From Clostridium paridis (GTDB lineage Bacteria; Bacillota; Clostridia; Clostridiales; Clostridiaceae), in contig NZ_JAESWA010000023.1 in the NCBI RefSeq assembly GCF_016765615.1, positions 268,093 to 332,092 on the forward strand: a stretch of DNA of 64,000 nt, in the 5' to 3' direction. Both the position numbers and the translations under genes were made by a program. Each line of letters starts with the position of its first letter. Position 1 is the stretch's first letter. The notes beneath the pieces are model-generated. The model made no database searches. It was given only the letters and a program-made list of their open reading frames with translations, and was not told where the DNA came from. Below, piece after piece: positions 7,736-15,973 of the stretch.

Positions 7736-8878
7736 ATGAATTTTATTGAGAGAGTAAAAAGAGGAACAATAACAATAGAAGTGAGGGCATTTATACCTGA
7801 AAAATTTATTAATTTACTATGGAGTCAAGGGATATATGCATCTAATATAAAGAAGATAGATTTAACAACTTTTTTAGTAGATATTGATTTGAATGATTTG
7901 AAAAACATAGATAAGATAGCTAAAAGAGCTGGAGCAAAGTATAAAGTTGTGGGTAAAAAAGGATTGGCTTTCTATATTATACGAGCTAAGAGGCAATTAT
8001 CTTTGGTAATTGGCGCACTGCTATTTATTGGAGTTATGTTTTACTTATCAACATATATTTGGGGTATAGAAATCAATACCAAAAAGGTTCTTTCACCTTT
8101 TGAGGTTAGAAGACAATTAGACAAGTTGGGAATAAAACCAGGAATTAAAAAAACAGCATTAAATGTATATTCTCTTGAAAAACAAATAGAAGATTCTAAT
8201 GGAGAAATCATGTGGGTAAGGGCAAGAATAGAGGGCTCAACTTTAAAAATAGATATAGAAGAAAAAACAAATCCTCCGATTTTAAGAAATGAAAATCAAA
8301 ATGGTGGAGTTGTTGCAAAAGAGGATGGAGTAATCGAAAGAATTTATACTATATCGGGAAAACCAATGGTGAAGTCTGGAGATGTTGTTAAAAAAGGTGA
8401 TTTATTAATTGCGCCTACACAAGGGAAAGAAGGATTTGAATATACCGTTAAGGCAGAAGGACAAGTACTGGCAAATACTTTTTACGAAAAGGATGTTGAA
8501 GTACAAGTTAGTGGTAAAATAAAAGAAAGATCAGGTAATAAACAAAATGCATTGTATTTTGAATGCTTAGGAAAGAAAATTTATATAAAAAAGCCTATAA
8601 AAAACTATGTTGACTATGATAAAATAGAATTTACAGGGAATTTAATTAAGGGTGAAACTTATTATGAAATAAATGAAAAAGAAATTGCTTTAGATGTAGA
8701 AAAAGTAAAAAAAGAAACTGTCGATAAAGCAAGAGAAACTGTATTAAAAGAAATAGATAAAGATGCTAAGATTACGCAAGAAATGGTTAATGTAGAAAAT
8801 GAGGAAGAAGGAAAAGTTATCATTAAAGCAATTTTTGTAGTAAAACAAGATATAGCAGTTACTAATAGTCAAACGTAA
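7736..8878 (+). CDS. yqfD: Sporulation protein YqfD
   Basis: This 380-residue membrane protein has an N-terminal soluble domain, one membrane segment at about 88-107 (LSLVIGALLFIGVMFYLSTY) and a large outer domain with a beta-barrel-like stretch near GVVAKEDGVIERIYTISGKP. YqfD is a sigma-E-dependent sporulation protein in Bacillus. It starts directly at the stop of yqfC with a GAGGGG site and leads into the HD-hydrolase gene. Confidence 0.9.
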   Translation: MNFIERVKRGTITIEVRAFIPEKFINLLWSQGIYASNIKKIDLTTFLVDIDLNDLKNIDKIAKRAGAKYKVVGKKGLAFYIIRAKRQLSLVIGALLFIGVMFYLSTYIWGIEINTKKVLSPFEVRRQLDKLGIKPGIKKTALNVYSLEKQIEDSNGEIMWVRARIEGSTLKIDIEEKTNPPILRNENQNGGVVAKEDGVIERIYTISGKPMVKSGDVVKKGDLLIAPTQGKEGFEYTVKAEGQVLANTFYEKDVEVQVSGKIKERSGNKQNALYFECLGKKIYIKKPIKNYVDYDKIEFTGNLIKGETYYEINEKEIALDVEKVKKETVDKARETVLKEIDKDAKITQEMVNVENEEEGKVIIKAIFVVKQDIAVTNSQT

Positions 8879-8904
8879 ATTTATTAAGTAGGTGATTGAT
8901 ATCC

Positions 8905-10962
8905 ATGGGGAAAGAAAGGGAAAACAAAGGAATGATAGATCCTAAGAGAATGCTAACATTTATCTTAAGTTTCGTCATAATTTATGTTATAGTAATGAGT
9001 TCTTTCATTAGTAAAAAGTATAATTTGAAGGCAGGAGATATTGCCAAGGCTGATATCAAAGCTCCAAGGGATACTATAGATGAAAATGCAACTAAGGCAA
9101 AAGAGCAGGAAGTTGTAGAGAAGATAGATAAGCAATATACTTTAAAGTCAGATGTATCAAAGGATGCGTTAAATAATACAAAGAATTTTTTTCAAAAAAT
9201 AACTGCATTAGTAGATTCAACAGCTAATGAAACAGATAAAATAGAAGCCTTAAAAGGCTTGAAAATTGTTCAATTAGATGATGAAGATTATAAATATTTA
9301 TTGACATTAACTAAAGACAATGTTTTAGCACTTCAAAATAAGGCAAATGACGTAATTGGGAAAGTATATCAAAAAAATATTGAAGAAGACAAAATTGAAG
9401 ATATACAAACTGCCAGGAATACAGTTGAGGTGGAAATATCCAATAGTGAGTTTATTAGAAAGCAAAAGGAGATTCTAATAACTTTATTAGAATCTCAAAT
9501 AAAACCTAATTTTATATATGACAAAGAAAAAACCGATGAGACCATTGCAGAAGCTAAAAAAAATGTCCCTAAAATAGTTATAAAAAAGAACCAAATAATA
9601 GTCAAAGAAGGGGAACCAGTTACAGAAGACCAGGTAACGCTTCTAAATGAACTAGGACTTCTAAAAAATTCCGGAAATGAAAATAGCATAATATTATATC
9701 TAACACTAGGGATATTTGTCGCAACGATCTTGGTACTTCAATACTTTTATGTAAATAAGTACTATAAAAAAATATTCGATAACACAAACAACCTTATTCT
9801 TATAAATATAATTAACATAATATCACTTATATTGGCTAGAACCTTAGCACTAATTTCACCATATTTAATTCCTCTAGCCTTTGGACCAATTCTATTAGAA
9901 TTATTGTTAAATTATAAGTTGAGTTTGGTACTAAGTTTATTTAACTGTGTGCTAATAAGCGGAGTGGTTGGCTTTAAGCCAGAAGTAATGCTTTTAGCAT
10001 TTGTTTCAACTATACTTGGAGCTACCTCACTCAGAAAAATGCAACAGAGAAATGACATATTACTATCTACTGTATATATAGCAGTTACCATATCTTTAGT
10101 ATGTTTTTCAGCTGGTATGCTACTTTCTAATGATATAATTGAAGTTCTTAAAGCCACAGGAATGGCTGCAATAGGGACAATAGTATCAGGAATATTATCA
10201 ATAGGATTTTTGCCAATATTTGAAACTACCTTTGATATTGTTACCATAGTAAAGCTATTAGAATTATCAAACCCAAATAATCCGTTATTAAAGAAACTAT
10301 TGATGGAAGCTCCTGGAACATATCATCATTCAATATTAGTTTCAAATTTAGCTGAACTTGCAGCAGAAGAAATTGGGGGAAATTCAGTTTTAGCTAGAAT
10401 AGGGTCTTTCTATCACGATATTGGTAAAACTAAAAGGCCATACTTTTTTAAAGAAAATCAGATTGGAAATGATAATCCACATGATAAAATAACACCAAAT
10501 TTAAGTACTTTAATTATTACATCACATGTTAAAGAAGGTTTAGAACTGGCAAAGGAGTATAATTTACCAAAAGCAATTACTGAAATGATTGCAACTCATC
10601 ATGGAACAACATTAGTTAAATATTTCTATCACAAGATGAAAACTACTGCTGAAAATCCAGAGGAGATTAATGAAAAAGATTTTAGATACCCTGGTCCAAA
10701 GCCCGAAAGTAAAGAGGCTGGAATTATAATGCTAGCGGACTCAGTAGAGGCAGCAGTAAGAAGTATAAGTGAGCCAACTAAGGGTAAAATCGAAGAGATG
10801 GTAAATAATATAATTAAGGATAAACTTTTTACAGGCGAATTAGATGAATGTGAGCTTACACTTAAGGATTTAGATAAAATTCAGAAGAGTTTCTTGAAGG
10901 TGTTAACTGGTATTTATCATAAAAGAATAGAATACCCTAAAGATGAAAAAGGAGTAAAATAG
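8905..10962 (+). CDS. pgpH: 7TM-HD family c-di-AMP phosphodiesterase (PgpH-like)
   Basis: The protein has about 685 residues, with one N-terminal membrane helix, an extracellular 7TMR-HDED domain (about 35-260), a multi-helix membrane bundle (about 262-450) and a cytoplasmic HD domain. Metal-ligand motifs are visible: HHSILV, FYHDIGK, HVKEGLEL, THHGTT and LADSVEA. PgpH enzymes hydrolyse c-di-AMP to pApA. The ATG at 8905 follows AGGTGA; a TTG 9 bp earlier lies against that site. The neighbours yqfD and ybeY are the usual ones. Confidence 0.92.
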   Translation: MGKERENKGMIDPKRMLTFILSFVIIYVIVMSSFISKKYNLKAGDIAKADIKAPRDTIDENATKAKEQEVVEKIDKQYTLKSDVSKDALNNTKNFFQKITALVDSTANETDKIEALKGLKIVQLDDEDYKYLLTLTKDNVLALQNKANDVIGKVYQKNIEEDKIEDIQTARNTVEVEISNSEFIRKQKEILITLLESQIKPNFIYDKEKTDETIAEAKKNVPKIVIKKNQIIVKEGEPVTEDQVTLLNELGLLKNSGNENSIILYLTLGIFVATILVLQYFYVNKYYKKIFDNTNNLILINIINIISLILARTLALISPYLIPLAFGPILLELLLNYKLSLVLSLFNCVLISGVVGFKPEVMLLAFVSTILGATSLRKMQQRNDILLSTVYIAVTISLVCFSAGMLLSNDIIEVLKATGMAAIGTIVSGILSIGFLPIFETTFDIVTIVKLLELSNPNNPLLKKLLMEAPGTYHHSILVSNLAELAAEEIGGNSVLARIGSFYHDIGKTKRPYFFKENQIGNDNPHDKITPNLSTLIITSHVKEGLELAKEYNLPKAITEMIATHHGTTLVKYFYHKMKTTAENPEEINEKDFRYPGPKPESKEAGIIMLADSVEAAVRSISEPTKGKIEEMVNNIIKDKLFTGELDECELTLKDLDKIQKSFLKVLTGIYHKRIEYPKDEKGVK

Positions 10963-10965
10963 CAG

Positions 10966-11469
10966 ATGATATATTTTGATAATAGACAAGAAAAAATAGA
11001 AATAAATGAGGAATTTGAAAGATTAGTAGAGGAAATAGTTCAATTTGCCTTGAAGGAAGAAGAAGTAGATGAAAAAGTGCAAATATCAATAGTGTTTGTA
11101 GATAATAAAGAAATTAGAGAAATTAATAATGAAACTAGAGGGATTGACAAGGAAACAGACGTTTTAAGTTTTCCTATGTTAGATTATGAAGATGGCAAAG
11201 TGTTTAAGGAACAGTATAAAAACTTTTCCTTTGATGAAACTTATTACGATGGAGAAGAATTAGTTTTAGGTGATGTTGTTTTATCGCTAGAAAAATCACT
11301 TGAGCAGAGTGAAGAATATAATCATTCCTTTAAAAGAGAAACATCATATTTAATTATACACTCTATCCTTCATTTATTAGGCTATGACCATATGGAGGAT
11401 AATGAAAAGGGTATAATGAGAAAAAGAGAAGAAGATATATTGAATAAATTAAACATTAAGAGAGATTAA
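10966..11469 (+). CDS. ybeY: Endoribonuclease YbeY
   Basis: This 167-residue zinc-dependent RNase is involved in 16S rRNA 3'-end maturation and ribosome quality control. The metal motif [14 protein letters not shown] (HxxxHxxxxxH) is intact. The ATG lies 3 bp after the upstream stop and the AAAGGAG site is inside the pgpH coding end. Confidence 0.96.
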   Translation: MIYFDNRQEKIEINEEFERLVEEIVQFALKEEEVDEKVQISIVFVDNKEIREINNETRGIDKETDVLSFPMLDYEDGKVFKEQYKNFSFDETYYDGEELVLGDVVLSLEKSLEQSEEYNHSFKRETSYLIIHSILHLLGYDHMEDNEKGIMRKREEDILNKLNIKRD

Positions 11470-11527
11470 GATTTAAAAGAGGGCTTAGTTAACATTCATG
11501 TTTAAAGCACTATGAGGGTGGGATTAT

Positions 11528-12226
11528 ATGAAATTTAAAAAACTTGTAGATAGTTTCAATCATGCTATAAATGGAATAATTCATGCAGTGAGAACACAGA
11601 GAAATATGCAGATACATATGGCTGCGACACTAGCTGTACTTATCGCGTGTTTCTTTTATGATATTTCAAGATTTGAATTTCTAATACTTGCAATTACAAT
11701 AACAATGGTAATAAGTGCAGAATTAATAAATACTGCTATAGAGGCAGCAATAGATTCAACTACTAATTATTATCATCCCCTTGCAAAGATTGCAAAAAAT
11801 GCAGCTGCTGGAGGTGTTCTAGTTACTGCCATTAATGCGATAATTGTAGGATATATAATCTTTTGGGATAAACTAAGCAAAGCTACATATGTAGTAATTA
11901 ATAAGATAAAAAACTCAGAACCCTACACTATATTTATAGCTCTAGTAATTGTATGTATAGTTACTATAATTGTGAAGGCTATATTTGGAGAAGGAACGCC
12001 GTTAAAGGGTGGAATGCCATCGGGACATAGTGCCATAGCTTTTTCAATTGCTACAGCGATATCGTTAATTACAGAAGAGCCTATTGTTGTTAGCTTAAGC
12101 TATCTTATGGCATTCATTACAGCACAAAGTAGAGTAGATTCTGAGGTGCATTCTGTATCTGAAGTGGTCGTTGGGGCCATTTTTGGATCAGCACTTACAC
12201 TGGTCATTTTTAAATTATTTAGTTAG
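11528..12226 (+). CDS. Undecaprenol/diacylglycerol kinase fused to a PAP2 phosphatase domain
   Basis: The 232-residue protein joins a DgkA/UndK domain (about 1-115, active-site block SAELINTAIEAAID) to a PAP2-like domain (about 130-232). The PAP2 half keeps MPSGHSA and SRVDSEVHSVSE. The last motif normally ends in Asp, here replaced by Glu, and an obvious KxxxxxxRP motif is absent. In Gram-positives the kinase phosphorylates undecaprenol and the phosphatase would act on the phosphate or diphosphate, so the pair fits lipid-carrier recycling. Phosphatase activity is uncertain given the altered motif. Confidence 0.9.
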   Translation: MKFKKLVDSFNHAINGIIHAVRTQRNMQIHMAATLAVLIACFFYDISRFEFLILAITITMVISAELINTAIEAAIDSTTNYYHPLAKIAKNAAAGGVLVTAINAIIVGYIIFWDKLSKATYVVINKIKNSEPYTIFIALVIVCIVTIIVKAIFGEGTPLKGGMPSGHSAIAFSIATAISLITEEPIVVSLSYLMAFITAQSRVDSEVHSVSEVVVGAIFGSALTLVIFKLFS

Positions 12227-12237
12227 GAGGTATTTTA

Positions 12238-12639
12238 ATGGATATAGAAGTTTTAATTGATGAGGCAATAAAAGCTAGAGAAAAGGCTTATGTTCCATAT
12301 TCGAATTTTAAAGTAGGAGCAGCAGCTTTATTTGAAGACGGAAAAATTTATTCAGGCTGTAATATAGAAAATGCATCGTTTGGTGCAACAAATTGTGCTG
12401 AAAGAACAGCTATTTTTAATGCTGTAGCAAAGGGAAATAGGGTACTTAAAGCCATTGCAGTAATAGGCGATACAAACAATTTTACAGCACCCTGCGGTAT
12501 ATGCAGGCAAGTAATTGCTGAATTTGCAGAAAATCCAGAAATTAAAGTTATAATTGTAAAAAATCATAAAGAATATATAGTGAAAACTTTAGATGAAATA
12601 TTGCCAGGATCCTTTACAAAAAAAGATCTTGAAGTATAG
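12238..12639 (+). CDS. cdd: Cytidine deaminase
   Basis: This 133-residue tetrameric-type CDA deaminates cytidine and deoxycytidine to uridine and deoxyuridine. The zinc site is complete: CAE in NCAERTAIF and PCGICRQ. An AGGAGGT site precedes the ATG. It lies between dgkA and era, as in many Firmicutes. Confidence 0.96.
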   Translation: MDIEVLIDEAIKAREKAYVPYSNFKVGAAALFEDGKIYSGCNIENASFGATNCAERTAIFNAVAKGNRVLKAIAVIGDTNNFTAPCGICRQVIAEFAENPEIKVIIVKNHKEYIVKTLDEILPGSFTKKDLEV

Positions 12640-12653
12640 GAGGAAAAAAATTA

Positions 12654-13544
12654 ATGTTCAAATCAGGATTTATAACTATCGTAGGTAGGCCTAATGTTGG
12701 AAAGTCTACACTAACTAATCATATAATGGGTGAAAAGCTATCAATAGTTTCTCATAAACCTCAGACAACTAGAAATAATATTCAAACTATTTTAACTCGA
12801 GAAGACTATCAAATGGTGTTTGTAGATACTCCTGGTATACATAAACCTAAACATAAATTAGGAGAATATATGGTTAACTCCGCAAAGGATTCTATAAGAG
12901 ATGTGGATTTAGTCTTATTCTTAATAACTCCAGAAGGAGAATTAGGAAGAGGAGATAAATTTATAATTGAGGCTCTTAAAGGCCAAAAAGCGCCTGTTTT
13001 TTTAGTTGTAAATAAAGTGGATGAAAATACACAAGAAAAAGTAGCTGAAACGTTAGTTAACTATTCTAAGGAGTATGAATTTGCGGAAATTATCCCTATA
13101 TCTGCTCTAAAGGGCAAGAATACTGATAAACTTATAGAACTTATGGTTAAGTATTTACCAGAAGGTCCTCAATACTATCCAGAAGATATGATTACAGATG
13201 TTCAAGAGAAGTTTGTAGTAGCTGAAATCGTAAGAGAAAAGGCATTAAAAACACTTCGTGAAGAAATTCCACATGGAATAGCTGTAGACATAATTCAAAT
13301 GAAGCAAAATGAAAAAGGTAAATACACTATTGAAGTAGAACTAATATGCGAGAAAGATTCACATAAAGGTATAATTATTGGAAAAAATGGGCAGAGTTTA
13401 AAGAAGATTGGTGAGACTGCTAGGTATGAAGTGGAAAGATTCTTGAAAGCAAGGGTTAATTTGAAGATTTGGGTTAAGGTTAGAAAAGAATGGAGAGATA
13501 ATCCACTATTACTTAAAGAATTAGGATACAAGAAGCTTAAATAA
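12654..13544 (+). CDS. era: GTPase Era
   Basis: This 296-residue GTPase assists 16S rRNA maturation and 30S assembly. G1 is [10 protein letters not shown]3 is [14 protein letters not shown]4 is NKVD, and a C-terminal KH domain carries [13 protein letters not shown] followed by [15 protein letters not shown] site precedes the ATG. recO follows by 17 bp. Confidence 0.97.
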   Translation: MFKSGFITIVGRPNVGKSTLTNHIMGEKLSIVSHKPQTTRNNIQTILTREDYQMVFVDTPGIHKPKHKLGEYMVNSAKDSIRDVDLVLFLITPEGELGRGDKFIIEALKGQKAPVFLVVNKVDENTQEKVAETLVNYSKEYEFAEIIPISALKGKNTDKLIELMVKYLPEGPQYYPEDMITDVQEKFVVAEIVREKALKTLREEIPHGIAVDIIQMKQNEKGKYTIEVELICEKDSHKGIIIGKNGQSLKKIGETARYEVERFLKARVNLKIWVKVRKEWRDNPLLLKELGYKKLK

Positions 13545-13561
13545 AGTAGGAGGAGATTATC

Positions 13562-14305
13562 CTGTCATCATTTGAAACTAAAGGAGTTGTAATTAAAACT
13601 CAAGATTTTAAAGAAAATGATAAATTAGTGTGGATATTTACTGAAAAGATAGGCAAGATTACTGCTATTGCAAAAGGTGCAAAAAAAAGTAGAAGTAAAT
13701 ATCTATCGGTTACACTTCCACTATGTTTTGCTGATTACATGCTATTTAGAGGTAAAAATCTATATACTTTATCTGAAGGAAAGATTAATAATTCATTTCA
13801 AGGACTACTAGGCAATCTTGAAAAGCTTACATACTCCTCATACCTATGTGAATTGATAGATATATGTTTAGTAGATGAAGAAAGTAACAGAGGATTGTTT
13901 AAAGACTTTGTAACTTGCTTATATTTATTAAATACAGATGCAATTGATTATGAACTATTGGTTAGAGCATTTGAACTTAAGATATTAAAGGCAACTGGCT
14001 ATGCATTAAAATTAGATAATTGTGTATTATGTAATAGCAGGATGAATACTGGAAGCTATATTAGTATATCGAGCTTTGGAGGCGTTTGTGAAAAGTGTGA
14101 AAAGGAACATGGAGTTTATATTTCAAAGGGGGCATATAATGCTCTGAGATTCTTGAATTCATTAGATATGGATAAGATGTACAGAGTAAATATCACCCCA
14201 GAAATAAAAGAAGAAATTTCAAAAGTCACATCCTTAATTTTTTCATCAAATTATTCCAAAAAACCGAAAAGTTTAGAAATGTTAGATTATATTAAGGAGA
14301 GATAA
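13562..14305 (+). CDS. recO: DNA repair protein RecO (CTG start)
   Basis: The 247-residue protein has an N-terminal OB fold and a C-terminal helical part with a four-cysteine zinc site (CVLC ... CEKC). RecO helps load RecA by displacing SSB and annealing strands. The frame is open well upstream of the first ordinary start, a GTG at 13628 that would cut into the OB fold. The family N-terminus (SSFETKGVVIKTQDFKEND) begins at CTG 13562, about 8 nt after GTAGGAGGAG. An ATT at 13556 is a second non-standard option. It is the last repair gene of the era operon. Confidence 0.9.
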   Translation: MSSFETKGVVIKTQDFKENDKLVWIFTEKIGKITAIAKGAKKSRSKYLSVTLPLCFADYMLFRGKNLYTLSEGKINNSFQGLLGNLEKLTYSSYLCELIDICLVDEESNRGLFKDFVTCLYLLNTDAIDYELLVRAFELKILKATGYALKLDNCVLCNSRMNTGSYISISSFGGVCEKCEKEHGVYISKGAYNALRFLNSLDMDKMYRVNITPEIKEEISKVTSLIFSSNYSKKPKSLEMLDYIKER

Positions 14306-14307
14306 GT

Positions 14308-14901
14308 ATGAGTGAAATATCATTAGAAAAAGTTGATAAAGTTATTGAAAGAACTGGGGTAAGTTATGGAGAGGCTAAAGAAGCTTTAGAAAGTTCTGAA
14401 GGTGATGTTTTAGATGCAATAATATATATTGAAAATCTAAAGAAGCAAAGAGAACAAGAAGAAGAAAATAATACTGGAGAAAGTATAGAAGAGTTTAAAG
14501 CATACTTAAAGGATTTAATTAATAAGGGGAATGTAACTAGAATTAAGATTAAGAAAGATGAAAAAGTAATTGTTGATGTTCCAGTAAATGCTGGTATTGC
14601 AGCTGGAGTTATAGGTATAATACTTCCTCAACTAATGGCTATTGGAGTTATTGCAGCTATTGTTACAAAAATAACAGTTGAGATCACAAAGGAAAATGGC
14701 GAAGTAGAAGTTGTGAATAAGTATATAAAAGGAGCGTATGAGGATATAAAATATAAAGCTACAGATGCCTATGATATTATAAGAAATAAAGTGAATGATA
14801 TGAAAAGTGGTGTTAAAGGAACTGCTTATAAAGCTAAAAAAGGAGATTCTTCAGACGAAAAGTTTTATACTTATACAGTTAAATTTGATGATGAAGAATA
14901 A
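14308..14901 (+). CDS. DUF4342 protein with N-terminal UBA-like domain
   Basis: The 197-residue protein starts with a UBA/NAC-like three-helix motif (VIERTGVSYGEAKEALES), then an acidic linker, then a DUF4342 domain with a hydrophobic stretch at about 95-125 (NAGIAAGVIGIILPQLMAIG). Its function is unknown. The 2-bp spacing from recO indicates cotranscription. Confidence 0.85.
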   Translation: MSEISLEKVDKVIERTGVSYGEAKEALESSEGDVLDAIIYIENLKKQREQEEENNTGESIEEFKAYLKDLINKGNVTRIKIKKDEKVIVDVPVNAGIAAGVIGIILPQLMAIGVIAAIVTKITVEITKENGEVEVVNKYIKGAYEDIKYKATDAYDIIRNKVNDMKSGVKGTAYKAKKGDSSDEKFYTYTVKFDDEE

Positions 14902-15117
14902 AAAAATTACACCATTATCTAAAATGGAGAAAATGAAAGCAATTTAGCATTAATTGGACGTAAAATAAACTGGTGAGGGAATATTCAGTAAATTTGGTTG
15001 ATTTTTCAGAAAATTTAGTATAGTAAAACTATTAATACATGATATAATAATCATGTGAATAGCAACGCAAGTTTGAATAGTCTGAATATTCCCAAAGCTA
15101 AAAAGAGAGGGATTACT

Positions 15118-15747
15118 GTGAAATTTTCAAATAGGCAAGAAGAAATAATTAGACTAGTAAAAGAGGGACAGCCTATTACATCAGAGGCAATAGCAGAAAA
15201 ATTAGGACTTACAAGAGCGGCATTAAGACCAGACCTATCAGTTTTAACCATGATGGGAATATTGGATGCAAGACCAAAAGTAGGATATGTTTATTCATCA
15301 AATCCTTCAAGAAGTCTAGTATATGATTACATTTCCAACATTAAAGCTAAGGATATCATGTCTAAGCCAGCGATAGTTTCAGAAGAAACTATGGTTTATG
15401 ATGCTATTGTATATCTTTTCTTGAAGGATGTTGGAACTCTTTTTGTTGAAAACGATGGAAATTTGACAGGTGCGGTTTCAAGAAAAGATTTTCTTAAAAT
15501 TGCAATTGGCGGTACTGATATTCACAAAGTACCCGTTGGGGTAATTATGACTAGAATGCCTAACATAATATATGCAAGAACAGATGATACTGCCTTTAGT
15601 ATTGCACAGAAGATAATTGGGCATGAAATTGATAGTATACCTATTATTGAAAAAGAAACTAGGGATGGTAGAGACATAATAAGAATAGTTGGAAAAGTAT
15701 CTAAAACAAACATAACAAAGTTATTTGTAAGATTAGGAGATAGCTAA
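15118..15747 (+). CDS. CcpN-like HTH-CBS transcriptional regulator
   Basis: This 209-residue protein has an N-terminal winged HTH (about 1-60, ITSEAIAEKLGLTRAALRPD) and two CBS domains (about 80-205). It belongs to the CcpN/YqzB group; CcpN represses gluconeogenic genes in Bacillus in response to nucleotide or energy state. The GTG at 15118 follows AGAGAGGG, while an in-frame start at 15055 lacks a site. It sits directly upstream of ppdK, a PEP-forming enzyme, which is a likely target by context. Confidence 0.87.
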   Translation: MKFSNRQEEIIRLVKEGQPITSEAIAEKLGLTRAALRPDLSVLTMMGILDARPKVGYVYSSNPSRSLVYDYISNIKAKDIMSKPAIVSEETMVYDAIVYLFLKDVGTLFVENDGNLTGAVSRKDFLKIAIGGTDIHKVPVGVIMTRMPNIIYARTDDTAFSIAQKIIGHEIDSIPIIEKETRDGRDIIRIVGKVSKTNITKLFVRLGDS

Positions 15748-15973
15748 TCATAAATAGCTAAATACAGAATTAAAGCACTATGGTAGATAATATGGGTATT
15801 TGTATCAATAACAAAATAAATAAGGGTAAGTTCAGCTAATAAGTGTGTCTAATATGCAATTAATTAATTTTTTTAGTTGAATCCTTTAAGTTAATGTGAA
15901 ACTTTCGGGGCTATAACTGATTCCCGTTAGTATATATAACAATAATTTTTGTATTGAACGGAGGAATATTGAG

